This document shows, piece by piece, positions 43,578 to 53,065 of a stretch of DNA of 64,000 bases (within the stretch, counting starts at the first letter, position 1; the number at the start of each line of letters is the position of its first letter). Source of the stretch: JANQOH01 sp965243325 (GTDB lineage: Bacteria > Pseudomonadota > Alphaproteobacteria > UBA7887); the NCBI GenBank assembly GCA_965243325.1, contig CBDEUQ010000003.1, positions 3,162,001-3,226,000 on the forward strand. Direction: 5' to 3'. The notes under the pieces were generated by a model. That model was not told the origin of the DNA, did no database searches, and saw only the letters and a program-made list of their open reading frames with translations. Position numbers and translations under genes: made by a program.

Positions 43578-43804
43578 CGCATTCTCCTTCGTGTTGCCCG
43601 GCGCCTGAAATTGCACGCCCCTCGGTCGCGGGCCCCCTGCGGCCGGACATTTTCATGCGGCGGATTCGGCCGGGGTGCGGGCGTGTTCCTCCGCGAGGCC
43701 GTCGGACCTTCGATATACGAGGTCCGAGTGTAGACGCCTACGGTTGCGGCTGTCGATGAAGCGCGGCCGGGATCCGCTCCCGAAGGGCGCGGAAATCCCG
43801 CGAT

Positions 43805-45283
43805 TCAGGCCGGAACGACGCCCGGCCCGCGCACGCGCTCGGCGCGCAGTTGCATCCGCCGCACCTTGCCGGCGTCGTCGCGCAGCGAAAAGTCGACGAA
43901 CTCGTAGGTGCGCGGGGTCTTGTAGCGCGCGAGCCGCCCCTCGACGAAACCGCGCAGGCCCACCTCGTCCAGGCGCCCTTCCCATCCGGCATGCGGCTGG
44001 ACGATGGCGTGCACGAGCTCGCCCATGTCCTCGTCCGGCAGGCCGATGGCGACCGCCGTATCGACGCCGGGATGCTCGACCAGCGCCGCCTCGACCTCCG
44101 CCGGATAGACGTTGGCGCCGCCCGACAGGATCAGGTCGCCGCGGCGGTCGGCCAGATACAGGTAGCCGTCCTCGTCGAGCCAGCCCATGTCGCCGAGGCT
44201 CTCCCAGCCCTCGGCGTCGGCGCGGCGCTCGGCGCCGATGTAGTGGTACGAGCTCTCCGGCCCCCCCGACGGCATCATGTAGACCTCGCCGATTTCCCCG
44301 GGGCGGCACTCCCGGCCCGACTCGTCGAGTATCCGCACGCGCGAGCCGCGGACGCACTTGCCGACCGAACCCTTGTGGGCGAGCCACTCGGTGCCGGACA
44401 TCCACGTCGCGCCGACGGCCTCGGTGCCGCCGTACAGCTCCCAGACGCGCTCCGGGCCGAGCCAGTCCACCCACTTCTCCTTGAGCCAGACCGGCATCGG
44501 CGACGCCACGTGGCCGACGATGCGGAGGCTCGACAGGTCCGCCGCGGCGCGCTCGGCATCCGGCAGACGCCAGATGCGATGCATCATCGTCGGCACCATC
44601 ATCACCCAGTTCACGCGGTGCCTCTCGATGGCGCGCAGCGCCTCGCTCGCGTCGAACCGCGCGAGGCCGACGACGCAGTTGCCGCGGAACGTCCCGTAGT
44701 GGGCGCTGATGAACGGCGCGTTGTGGTAGAGCGGCCCCGGATTGAGCACGGTGCCGCCGTTCGGCATGTCGAGGAACCACTCCTCGGGGTCGATCGTCGC
44801 CGGCTTGCGGTCGACGATGATCTTCGGCCGTCCGGTCGATCCGCCGCTCGACATCGCCTTCCAGTAGCGCGCGATGCGCGGGGCCAGGGGCGCGTCGTCG
44901 TGGCCCGCCGCCTCGGCGAGATCGAACGCCGGCCGGCCGGGCACGGCGGCGCCGTCGGCCGCGACGACGAGGCGCGGCTCTGCCAGGTCCACGATCGCGC
45001 GCATCTCCGCCGCCGGCAGGCGCGCCGAGACGACGTGCGGAGTGGCGCCCAGCTTCCACAGCGCGAAGCAGACCACGTGGAACGCGAGGCCGTTGGGCAG
45101 GGCGATCGTCACCAGGTCGTCGGCGGCGACACCGTGCGCGGCGAGGGCGCGCGCCGTGCTGTTGGCGCGGCTTTCCAGCTCGCCCCAGGTCAGACTTCCA
45201 TCCGGATAGACGAGACACGTCCGGCCGGCGCCCTCTACATCGGCATAGCGGGCCGGGATCGATGCCAGCGGGACGGGTTCCAT
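43805..45283 (-). CDS. AMP-dependent acyl-CoA synthetase/ligase
   Basis: 492 residues from ATG 45283. It adenylates a carboxylic acid and transfers it to CoA. Motifs: MSSGGSTGRPKIIV (P-loop, A3), WELYGGTEAVGA (A5), SLGDMGWLDEDGYLYLADR (A7-A8 hinge), ILSGGANVYPAEVE and, near the end, DDAGKVRRMQLR (A10 Lys). It resembles bile-acid-CoA or aromatic/medium-chain acid ligases; the substrate cannot be told. Divergent from the CmcJ-like gene. The frame extends up to 45322, but homology begins at MEPVPLASIPARYAD. Confidence 0.9.
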   Translation of the reverse strand: MEPVPLASIPARYADVEGAGRTCLVYPDGSLTWGELESRANSTARALAAHGVAADDLVTIALPNGLAFHVVCFALWKLGATPHVVSARLPAAEMRAIVDLAEPRLVVAADGAAVPGRPAFDLAEAAGHDDAPLAPRIARYWKAMSSGGSTGRPKIIVDRKPATIDPEEWFLDMPNGGTVLNPGPLYHNAPFISAHYGTFRGNCVVGLARFDASEALRAIERHRVNWVMMVPTMMHRIWRLPDAERAAADLSSLRIVGHVASPMPVWLKEKWVDWLGPERVWELYGGTEAVGATWMSGTEWLAHKGSVGKCVRGSRVRILDESGRECRPGEIGEVYMMPSGGPESSYHYIGAERRADAEGWESLGDMGWLDEDGYLYLADRRGDLILSGGANVYPAEVEAALVEHPGVDTAVAIGLPDEDMGELVHAIVQPHAGWEGRLDEVGLRGFVEGRLARYKTPRTYEFVDFSLRDDAGKVRRMQLRAERVRGPGVVPA

Positions 45284-45391
45284 GGCGCGTATCCTCGTTC
45301 CGTGCGCCGGTCTGCCATGCACGGGGCGGGCTTGCGTCCGCGCCCGGCGCGCCTAAAGTGCGCGGCGTTCCTATAGCGTGAAAGGCGCCCG

Positions 45392-46225
45392 ATGTCCCAG
45401 CCCGCCGAGACTGCCGCGCCGGGCGCGGTGAAGACCGAGGTCATGTTCACCGTGGATACCGGAGAGACTCCGGTCGCCCTCGTGCACCGGCCCGGCGACG
45501 GCCCCGACGACCGCACGGGCACGTTCGAGGCGCGCGAGATCGTGGTCCGCGACGGACGGCCGATCGCCGACCGCCTGACGCTCGACCGGCACGGCTTCAC
45601 GCTGCGCCGCGTCGCGACGGCGGTGCGCGACTTCACCGACGACGAGCACGTGCGCCGCGTTTACTACCCCGAGACCGCCGAGCTCGTCCGCCACGAAACC
45701 GGGGCGTCGAAGGTGATCGTCTTCGACCACACGCGGCGCATCGACGACCCGGCGGCGCAGGAAAGACTGGGAATCCGCGGCCCGGCGCACCTCATGCACA
45801 ACGACTTCACGGAGACCTCGGCGGCGCAGCGGGTCCGCGATCTGCTTCCGGCGGCCGAGGCCGAGGCGCGCCTGCGGCGGCGCTTCGGTTCGATCAACGT
45901 CTGGCGGCCGCTGCGCGGGCCGGTGCGGACCTCGCCGCTCGCGATCTGCGAATACGGCAGCATTTCGGACGGCGACCTGATCGCCGCCGAACGCCGCTAC
46001 GAGGGGCGCACCGGGGTCATCTACCACATGGCCTGGAACCCGGCGCAGCGCTGGTACTACTTCCCGGACATGACGACCGACGAGGTGGTGCTGCTCAAGT
46101 GCTACGACTCCTCGGAAGACGCCGCGCGCTGGACCGGCCACGGCGCGTTCCGCGACCCGGCCGCACCGCCGGACGCCGCGCCGCGCGAAAGCATCGAGCT
46201 CCGCACGCTCGTGTTCTGGGACTGA
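45392..46225 (+). CDS. CmcJ/NvfI-family (AsaB-like) oxidoreductase
   Basis: 277 residues. The protein follows the pattern of the CmcJ/AsaB family, a non-canonical 2-oxoglutarate/iron oxygenase-like fold also seen in fungal and bacterial secondary metabolism: DDEHVRRVYYPETAELVRHE, KVIVFDHTRRI, AHLMHNDFTETSAAQRVRDL (His and Asp as in HxD), FGSINVWRPLRGPV and LLKCYDSSEDAARWTGHGAF. Complete. It is 79 bases upstream of the GH15 gene, so the link to the trehalose operon is only possible. Substrate unknown. Confidence 0.82.
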   Translation: MSQPAETAAPGAVKTEVMFTVDTGETPVALVHRPGDGPDDRTGTFEAREIVVRDGRPIADRLTLDRHGFTLRRVATAVRDFTDDEHVRRVYYPETAELVRHETGASKVIVFDHTRRIDDPAAQERLGIRGPAHLMHNDFTETSAAQRVRDLLPAAEAEARLRRRFGSINVWRPLRGPVRTSPLAICEYGSISDGDLIAAERRYEGRTGVIYHMAWNPAQRWYYFPDMTTDEVVLLKCYDSSEDAARWTGHGAFRDPAAPPDAAPRESIELRTLVFWD

Positions 46226-46304
46226 GGGCGGCCGGCGCCGAAACGCCGCTCCGCGACGCCGCCGGCGCCGCGCGGCGGACGGCCCGGCGACGGCGGAAGG
46301 AGGC

Positions 46305-48083
46305 ATGGCCGATCTCAACCTCGGCGTTGTCGGCAACAGCGCGATCAGCGCGCTGATCGATTCGCGGGGAACCGTCGTCTGGAGCTGCCTGCCGCGAATC
46401 GACGGCGACCCGGTGTTCTGCCGCCTGCTCAACGGGTCGCGGGACGAGTGCGGCCTGTTCGCGATCGAGGTCGACGACTTCGCCCGCGCCGAGCAGCGCT
46501 ACCTCCGCAACACCGCCATTCTCGTCACCACGCTGTACGACCGCTCGGGCGCGTCGCTTGAGATCACCGACTTCGCGCCGCGCTTCAAGCAGTACGGCCG
46601 CAGCTTCCGGCCGATGTCGCTGGTTCGCCGCCTGCGCCCGGCGGGCGGCGCGCCGCGCATCGCCATCCGGCTCAGACCGGCGCATTCGTACGGCGCGGGC
46701 CGTCCCGAGCGGACCCGCGGCAGCAACCACATTCGCTACGTCATGCCCGATCTGGTCCTCAGGTGCACGAGCGACGCGCCGATCTCGTACATCTGGGACG
46801 AAGTCCCGTTCGTCCTCGAGCGGCCGCTCGACATCGTGCTCGGCCCGGACGAGAGCCTCGCCCGGTCGATCTCGGAGACCTGCCGCCAATTCTTCGACGA
46901 CACCCGCGACTACTGGCGCGAGTGGTGCCGCTACCTGTCGCTGCCGCTCGAATGGCAGGAAGCGGTGATCCGCGCCGCGATCACGCTCAAGCTCAGCAAC
47001 TACGAGGAAAGCGGCGGCATCGTCGCGGCGATGACGACGTCGCTGCCGGAGGCGCCGGACAGCGGCCGCAACTGGGACTACCGCTACTGCTGGCTGCGCG
47101 ACGCCTATTTCGTCGTCCGGGCGCTCAACCGCCTCGGCGCGACGCGCACCATGGAAGGCCACATCCACTACATCACCAACATCGCGGCGGGCGGCGGCGA
47201 GCGCCTGCAGCCCGTGTACGGCATCGCGCTCGAGCCGGATCTTGCCGAGTCCGAAGTGCCGTCGCTTGCCGGATACCGCGGCATGGGCCCGGTGCGGCGC
47301 GGCAACCAGGCTCACGAGCACGTCCAGAACGACGTCTACGGCAGCGCCGTCATGGCGGCGACGCAGGCGTTCTTCGACGAACGCCTCGCGAGCCCGGGCG
47401 GCGTCCGCCTCTTCGAGCGCCTCGAGGCGCTGGGCGAACGCGCCGCGCTGGCGTTCGACCGGCCGGACGCGGGCCTGTGGGAGTTCCGCTCCAGGGCCCG
47501 CGTGCACACCTTCTCGGCCGTCATGTGCTGGGCGGCGTGCGACCGTCTGGCGAAGATCGCGGGGCGGCTTTCGCTCGCCGACCGGGAGCGATACTGGCAC
47601 CGCGAGGCCGCGCGCATTCACGCGGCGGTGGCCGAGCGTGCGTTCGACTCCGCGCGCGGCACCTTTACCGCGTCGTTCGGGAGCGAGACGCTCGACGCCA
47701 GCCTCCTGCTGCTGCACGACCTCCGGTTCGTGGCGCCGCGCGACCCGCGCTTCCTGGGCACGCTGCGCGCCGTCGAGGACGCGCTCAGGTCGGGCGACTT
47801 CCTCTACCGCTACGTCGCCGCCGACGACTTCGGCCGGCCGGAGACGTCGTTCGTCGTCTGCACGTTCTGGTACGTCGATGCGCTTTGCGCGGTGGGCCGG
47901 CGCGACGAGGCGCGGGCGCTGTTCGAGACGCTGCTGGCGTGCCGCAATCCGCTCGGCCTCCTGTCCGAGGACATCGACCCCGGGACGCGCGAGCTGTGGG
48001 GGAACTTTCCGCAAACCTACTCGATGGTCGGTCTGATCAATTCGGCGATGCGGCTGAGCGAGAGCTGGAGCGCGGTGCTGTGA
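46305..48083 (+). CDS. Glycoside hydrolase family 15 (glucoamylase/trehalase-like)
   Basis: 592 residues with GGAGG just upstream. The N-terminal beta-sandwich (LGVVGNSAISALIDSRGTVV) and (alpha/alpha)6 barrel are typical: ATTSLPE-like AMTTSLPEAPDSGRNWDYRY, CWLRDAYFVVRALNRLGA (first catalytic Glu region), FVVCTFWYVDALCAVGR, LSEDIDP and NFPQTYSMVGLINSA. Bacterial members hydrolyse alpha-glucosides such as trehalose or malto-oligosaccharides by inversion. GTGA overlap with otsA suggests trehalose or glucan turnover. No signal peptide: cytoplasmic. Confidence 0.92.
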   Translation: MADLNLGVVGNSAISALIDSRGTVVWSCLPRIDGDPVFCRLLNGSRDECGLFAIEVDDFARAEQRYLRNTAILVTTLYDRSGASLEITDFAPRFKQYGRSFRPMSLVRRLRPAGGAPRIAIRLRPAHSYGAGRPERTRGSNHIRYVMPDLVLRCTSDAPISYIWDEVPFVLERPLDIVLGPDESLARSISETCRQFFDDTRDYWREWCRYLSLPLEWQEAVIRAAITLKLSNYEESGGIVAAMTTSLPEAPDSGRNWDYRYCWLRDAYFVVRALNRLGATRTMEGHIHYITNIAAGGGERLQPVYGIALEPDLAESEVPSLAGYRGMGPVRRGNQAHEHVQNDVYGSAVMAATQAFFDERLASPGGVRLFERLEALGERAALAFDRPDAGLWEFRSRARVHTFSAVMCWAACDRLAKIAGRLSLADRERYWHREAARIHAAVAERAFDSARGTFTASFGSETLDASLLLLHDLRFVAPRDPRFLGTLRAVEDALRSGDFLYRYVAADDFGRPETSFVVCTFWYVDALCAVGRRDEARALFETLLACRNPLGLLSEDIDPGTRELWGNFPQTYSMVGLINSAMRLSESWSAVL

Positions 48084-49459
48084 CGCGGCTGGTCGTGGTG
48101 TCGAACCGCGTCGCCGCCGGCGAGAAGCCGCGCGGCGACACGGGCGGACTCGCCGTGGCGCTGCGCACTGCGCTGGACGCCCGCGGCGGCGTCTGGTTCG
48201 GCTGGAGCGGCGAGATCGGCGACCGCCCGCGGGAGCGCGTGACGGAAGCGCCGGGGGTGACGTTCGTCACCGTCGATCTCCGACGCGACGAATACGACGA
48301 TTATTACAACGGTTTCGCCAACCAGGCGCTCTGGCCGATCCTCCACTACCGGCTCGACAACGCCAACGTCCGCGGCCGGCACTACTCCGGCTACCGCGGC
48401 GTCAACGCCATGTTCGCGCGCCGCCTCGTGCCCCTTCTGCGCCCCCGCGACCTGATCTGGGTGCACGACTACCACCTGATCCCGCTCGGTTCCGAGCTGC
48501 GGCGCGCCGGAGTCCGACAGAAGCTCGGGTTCTTCCTGCACACGCCGTTTCCGGCGCTCGAGGTGCTCACCGCCCTGCCCGCGCATCGCGAACTCGTCCG
48601 CGACCTGTGCGCCTACGGCGTCGTCGGCTTTCAGACCGAGGGCGACCTGCGCGCCTTCCGCGAGTACATCGCCTTCGAGGCCGGGGGCGAGCTGCTCGAC
48701 GGCGGGCGCATCCGCGCCTTCGGCCGCGAGCTTGTGGCCGGCGCGTTCCCCATCGGCATCGACACCGAAGGCACCGCCCGCGCCGCCCAGCGCATCTCGC
48801 GCAGCGACATCGTGCGCGGGCTGCAGCGCCACGGCGGCGCCTTCTCGTGGATCGTCGGGGTCGACCGGCTCGACTACAGCAAGGGCATTCCCGAGCGTTT
48901 CGACGCCTACGAAGCGCTTCTCGCGCGCTATCCCGCCTACCGCCGCCGCGTCCGCTTTCTCCAGATCACGCCGCCGTCGCGGACCGGAGTCGCGGAATAC
49001 CGCGCCATTCGCACCGAGCTGGAAACCCGGGCCGGCCGCATCAACGGCCGCTTCGCCGAGGTCGACTGGGTGCCGCTCAACTATCTCGTCAAGAGCTATG
49101 CCCAGACCAGCCTGCTCGGCCTCTACCGCACCGCTCGCGTCGGCCTCGTCACGCCGCTGCGCGACGGGATGAACCTGGTCGCCAAGGAATACGTCGCGTC
49201 GCAGAACCCGCTGGACCCCGGCGTGCTGGTGCTGTCGCGCTTCGCCGGTGCGGCGCGCGAGCTTGGCGACGCGCTGCAGGTAAACCCGTTCGACGTCCAG
49301 GGTACCGCCGATACCGTCGCCCGGGCGCTCGACATGCCGCTCGACGAGCGCATCTCGCGCTGGCGCGCGGCGATGGACGTGCTCGGCGCCAACACGCTCG
49401 ACCGCTGGCTGGAGCGCTTCCTCGCCGCCGTGGAGTCGACGTCGGAGGAAGCGCCGTGA
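48080..49459 (+). CDS. otsA: Trehalose-6-phosphate synthase
   Basis: 459 residues from GTG 48080 (overlaps GH15 stop). It joins UDP-glucose and glucose 6-phosphate to trehalose 6-phosphate. GT20 motifs: RLVVVSNRVA and GGLAVAL at the start, FANQALWPILHYR, LIWVHDYHLIPL, FFLHTPFPALEV, GVDRLDYSKGIPERFDAYEA (nucleotide-binding), VNFLVKSYAQ-like PLNYLVKSYAQTSLL and TPLRDGMNLVAKEYVASQ. Complete. GTGA overlap with otsB. Confidence 0.97.
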   Translation: MTRLVVVSNRVAAGEKPRGDTGGLAVALRTALDARGGVWFGWSGEIGDRPRERVTEAPGVTFVTVDLRRDEYDDYYNGFANQALWPILHYRLDNANVRGRHYSGYRGVNAMFARRLVPLLRPRDLIWVHDYHLIPLGSELRRAGVRQKLGFFLHTPFPALEVLTALPAHRELVRDLCAYGVVGFQTEGDLRAFREYIAFEAGGELLDGGRIRAFGRELVAGAFPIGIDTEGTARAAQRISRSDIVRGLQRHGGAFSWIVGVDRLDYSKGIPERFDAYEALLARYPAYRRRVRFLQITPPSRTGVAEYRAIRTELETRAGRINGRFAEVDWVPLNYLVKSYAQTSLLGLYRTARVGLVTPLRDGMNLVAKEYVASQNPLDPGVLVLSRFAGAARELGDALQVNPFDVQGTADTVARALDMPLDERISRWRAAMDVLGANTLDRWLERFLAAVESTSEEAP

Positions 49460-50226
49460 CGGCAAACCCCGCCGTTCCGGTGCCGCTTCCCGCCGCCGCC
49501 GGCTACGGCCGCGACATCGCGCTGTTCCTCGACGTCGACGGCACGATCGCCGAAATCGCGCCGCGTCCCGACCTCGTGACGATCCCCGGCGAACTGCGCC
49601 CGACCCTGGCGACACTCCAAGGCGCGCTCGCCGGCGCCGTCGCGCTCGTGTCCGGCCGCACCGTCGCCGACGTCGAGGCGCTGCTTCCGTGGGCCGAGGT
49701 GACCGTGGCCGGCGCGCACGGCCTCGAGACGCGCCGGCCGGGGGAGCCCGCCACCCGGGTGCCCGCCGCGGCCGGATTCGCCAGCCTTGTTGCGGCGCTG
49801 CGCGCGTACTGCGATGCCCGGCCGGGACTGATCCTGGAAGACAAGGGCATATGCGCGGCGGTCCACTACCGCCAGCGCCCGGACCTCGGCGGCGCGGTGC
49901 GTGAGACGGTCGCGCGGCTGCTCGGCGAACGGCCGGGCTTCGTTTCGCTGGAAGGCAAGGCCGTCGTCGAGATCAAGCCGGCGGGCGTGGACAAGGGTTC
50001 GGCGATCCGCGGTTTCATGGCCGAGGCGCCGTTCGCCGGCCGCGAGCCGGTGTTCGTCGGCGACGACACCACCGACGAGCCGGGCTTCGCCGCCGTGCGG
50101 GCGCTCGGCGGGATGGCGGTTCGCGTCGGCGGCGCGCGCGCCACCCGGGCCGCCTACCGCCTGCCCGACGTCGGCGCCGTGCTGGCCTGGCTGCGCGGGC
50201 TCGCGGCGTCCTTCGGCGATGGCTGA
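49456..50226 (+). CDS. otsB: Trehalose-6-phosphate phosphatase
   Basis: 256 residues from GTG 49456. HAD-type phosphatase that releases trehalose. Motif I LFLDVDGTIAEIAP (nucleophile and acid Asp), motif II ALVSGRT, Lys region LEGKAVVEIKPAGVDKGSAI and motif IV VFVGDDTTDEPGF. Complete; overlaps otsA by 4 bp and glk by 8 bp, so the four genes are translated together. Confidence 0.96.
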   Translation: MTANPAVPVPLPAAAGYGRDIALFLDVDGTIAEIAPRPDLVTIPGELRPTLATLQGALAGAVALVSGRTVADVEALLPWAEVTVAGAHGLETRRPGEPATRVPAAAGFASLVAALRAYCDARPGLILEDKGICAAVHYRQRPDLGGAVRETVARLLGERPGFVSLEGKAVVEIKPAGVDKGSAIRGFMAEAPFAGREPVFVGDDTTDEPGFAAVRALGGMAVRVGGARATRAAYRLPDVGAVLAWLRGLAASFGDG

Positions 50227-51160
50227 GCGCATCCTGGTCGGCGACATCGGCGGCACGCATGCGCGCTTCGCCATCGCCGGCGACGACGCCGCGCCCGTCG
50301 TGCTCGAGGTCGCCGCCCACGCCGACGCCGGGAGCGCGCTGGCCGCCGCTCTCGACCGTCTGGACGCGCCGCGGGCGGATGCGGTCCGCCTCGCGGTGGC
50401 GGGGGTCGTCGAAGGCGGCCGGGCCGCGCTCACCAACGGCGACTGGCGGTTCGACCGCGACGAGATCGCGCGCCGCACCGGCGCCACGGCGGTCGAGCTG
50501 TTCAACGATGCGCAGGCGGCCGCGTTGTCGCTGCCGGCCCTCCCGCCGGAGGCGGCGATGCCGCTGGGCGGACCGGAGGCGCTGGACACGACGAGGCCGG
50601 TGGCGCTTCTCATGGTCGGCACCGGGCTCGGCGTATCGTGCCTCGTGCCGGTCCCGGGGGGACACCTCGCACTCGCCACCGAGGCTGGCCACGCCACGCT
50701 GCCCGCGGAGCCCGGGGACGCGGCCCTCGTCGCCCGCCTGCGCCGGACCGCCGGCCGCGTGTCCGCGGAATCCGTCGTGTCCGGCGGCGGCCTTGCCGCC
50801 CTCCACGCCGCGATGGGCGGCGACGGCACGACGACCGCGGCGGCGGTGGTCGCCGACGCCCTCGCCGGGCGCGCGCCGGCGGCGGCCGCGCTCGAGCGCT
50901 TCTGCGCCTTCCTGGGCGCCGTCGCCGGCGACCTTGCGCTCGCCTTCGGCGCCTGGGGCGGCGTGGCCATCGGCGGCGGCGTTCCGCGCCGCTTCGCCGG
51001 CCTCCTGCAGGCATCGCCGTTCCGCGCCCGCTTCGTCGGCGACGGACGGTTCGCCGGCCGTCTGCGCGCGGTTCCGACGGTCCTGTTCGAGCGCGACGAC
51101 CTCGCGCTCGTCGGTCTCGCCCGCGGCGGCGCGGCGGCGGGGACCGCCGTGGCGCCATGA
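50219..51160 (+). CDS. glk: Glucokinase
   Basis: 313 residues. Phosphorylates glucose with ATP. Proteobacterial glucokinase motifs: VGDIGGTHARFAIAG (phosphate 1), LTNGDWRFDRDEI, LFNDAQAAALSLPA (catalytic Asp), LMVGTGLGVS (phosphate 2), EAGHATLPAE and GGVAIGGGVPRR. The last gene of the operon; it would return glucose from GH15/trehalose cleavage to glucose 6-phosphate, the acceptor for OtsA. Confidence 0.94.
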   Translation: MAERILVGDIGGTHARFAIAGDDAAPVVLEVAAHADAGSALAAALDRLDAPRADAVRLAVAGVVEGGRAALTNGDWRFDRDEIARRTGATAVELFNDAQAAALSLPALPPEAAMPLGGPEALDTTRPVALLMVGTGLGVSCLVPVPGGHLALATEAGHATLPAEPGDAALVARLRRTAGRVSAESVVSGGGLAALHAAMGGDGTTTAAAVVADALAGRAPAAAALERFCAFLGAVAGDLALAFGAWGGVAIGGGVPRRFAGLLQASPFRARFVGDGRFAGRLRAVPTVLFERDDLALVGLARGGAAAGTAVAP

Positions 51161-51331
51161 CGGCGACGGCGCCGAATGACGGTCCGGCGGACCTGACCGG
51201 AATTTCGGCGACACTTGACTCCGGTTCGGGTCACGTCTGACCGTGGTCCCTTTCGGACTTGGCCGTCCGCAACGGGACGGCACAACTCGGGCCGAAGCGG
51301 CCTTCGGCATCGACTTTGGAGGATCCGAGCT

Positions 51332-51913
51332 ATGACCACGCCCATCGACGCTCACCGGGTGCTGATGACCGGCGAGAACTCCTTCATCCGCCTCAGCCAC
51401 GACGGCGGAAACACCGTCTCCGACCGGACCAGCCTCTGGCGGGTGCTGTGGTGTCCGGCCGGCCCCGGCCACGCGCTGTTCATGCAGGGAGAGCTGACCG
51501 ACGAGGAGGTCCGCATCTACAGCGACGACATCTCGGTCGCGCGCTGGCTCCAGCGCACCATCGAGACGTTGCTGCACGCACCGTTCGCCGACGAGACGGT
51601 TGCGGTGCGACCCGCAACGTTCACCCGCGAGGGCGATCCGCGCTCTACTACCGTGGAGACCGTCGAGGCGGACGAGGACATCATCCGCCTGACCTGGTAC
51701 GACACCCTTGAGCCGTTCATCCTGAACGCGCCCCCGGGCACCGCCGGCCGGCCGCTTGGCGTGCTCTCGACCTTCATACCCGCCGCCTCGACCCAGCTTT
51801 CCCTCAACGACAGGGTCGCGAGCGGCTCGCTCTGGCGCGAAACGCGGGGCGAACACCAATCGACGAGCGCCGTCCTCGCCTGGTCGGAATCCTGGCTCGA
51901 ACCTCGCGACTGA
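51332..51913 (+). CDS. Conserved hypothetical protein
   Basis: 193 residues from ATG 51332 with a GGAGG nine bases upstream. No signal or membrane span. NSFIRLSHDGGNTVSDRTSL, WRVLWCP, EVRIYSDDISVARWLQRTIE and AGRPLGVLSTFIPAASTQLS suggest a compact mixed alpha/beta protein. I recall similar uncharacterised proteins in proteobacteria but no function. Not linked to its neighbours. Confidence 0.72.
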   Translation: MTTPIDAHRVLMTGENSFIRLSHDGGNTVSDRTSLWRVLWCPAGPGHALFMQGELTDEEVRIYSDDISVARWLQRTIETLLHAPFADETVAVRPATFTREGDPRSTTVETVEADEDIIRLTWYDTLEPFILNAPPGTAGRPLGVLSTFIPAASTQLSLNDRVASGSLWRETRGEHQSTSAVLAWSESWLEPRD

Positions 51914-52155
51914 CCCGTCGGTCGGAGGGTGGCCGTAACCGCTCGACGCCGCGGGGGCCGCTCCACGCGGTGGCGCAAGAATGCATCGTCGGTATAGTGA
52001 TTTCTTGTATCGATAGTTTGTGGGAAGGCTAGGCGCGTCGACTCATCGACGATGCGCCATGCAGAATCATGAGTCCCCTGAGGAATGTCGGAGCCAGGGG
52101 CGCAGTTCAATGCGCGTGAGACCGCACGCACCAACTACATCGTGGAGTAGCCGTC

Positions 52156-52968
52156 ATGCGGAATACCCTACCGTCGACTCGCTTGCCGGCGTTGGTCCAG
52201 ATCGGCGTCCTGGCATGGGCGCTGGCGGGCTGCGGTGCAACCGATGGCCCGCCCGCGGGAGCGTCCCGGTCCATCGACTGGCTGGTGCCTCCCGGCGGAG
52301 CGGAGCACGCGATCGAGACCGCGTACGCGCACCGGTTGGAGTCGGCAGGCGCCTTCTACACGGTCGGAGACCGGAGCCTGTGGCTTCCGCGCCCGGACAG
52401 CCCCCATCCGAAAGCGTGGAGCTACTGGAACGAGCCTCACCTTTCGGCCGACATTCCCAAGGTGCAGGGCCGGCCGGCGCCGGGGACCCTGGAGACGCCG
52501 TTCAACGATTCGCGGGCCGTGTACGGCATTCTCGCTCGCGGCATCTTCTGGATCGGGACCGACATCCAGCCGGATGGCGAGGAAATCTTCGGCGCGGGTT
52601 ACGACTACCTCGAGCGCAATCGATTTGGGTCGCCGTTCGACGCGTCCTTCCTGCAAGCCACATGGTCCGGCGATGCCCTGGGGATGGTGAAGGAAACCGG
52701 ACGGCCGGTGTCGGGACCGGCCGTGCTGACCCTGACGGCGGTGGAGGCCGATACCTACGGCCTGAACCTCGACGTTTCGTTCGCGGGGCCTGACGGCGGC
52801 GGCCTGAACCTCGTTGCGTCCGGCGCCGACGGCCGCTTCGGGTCGGAAGGCGTCGAGGCGGACGGCTACCGGATCGAAGGGGCGTTCCTCGGTCCTCTGG
52901 CCGAAGAAGCGTCGGGGGTCTTCGAGACGCCGGCGTATTACGGCGCCTTCGGGGCCAGGCGCAGGTAG
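52156..52968 (+). CDS. Surface lipoprotein with TbpB-like barrel end
   Basis: 270 residues, GGAG upstream. Signal LVQIGVLAWALAGC ends in lipobox LAGC. The mature chain is beta-rich (GSPFDASFLQATWSGDAL; AVEADTYGLNLDVSFAGPDG), and the end EGAFLGPLAEEASGVFETPA, then YYGAFGARR, matches the final hairpin of transferrin-binding-protein-B-like beta barrels (F.GP.A.E..G.F, GAFGA.R). Such proteins are surface lipoproteins often exported by Slam; no Slam gene is adjacent. Ligand unknown. Confidence 0.78.
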   Translation: MRNTLPSTRLPALVQIGVLAWALAGCGATDGPPAGASRSIDWLVPPGGAEHAIETAYAHRLESAGAFYTVGDRSLWLPRPDSPHPKAWSYWNEPHLSADIPKVQGRPAPGTLETPFNDSRAVYGILARGIFWIGTDIQPDGEEIFGAGYDYLERNRFGSPFDASFLQATWSGDALGMVKETGRPVSGPAVLTLTAVEADTYGLNLDVSFAGPDGGGLNLVASGADGRFGSEGVEADGYRIEGAFLGPLAEEASGVFETPAYYGAFGARRR

Positions 52969-53065
52969 GCCGTGCGCCACGGATAGTCCGGGCGGGTCGT
53001 GCGCATCGAGAGAACGGCGAAGGAAGGGGAGGCATTCGGCATGCCTGCCCCGTAGGGTGGCGCCG

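Noticed and set aside
46763..48079. Extension of otsA far upstream into the GH15 gene
   Set aside because: The upstream frame is a shadow of GH15; otsA homology begins at GTG 48080 (RLVVVSNRVA).
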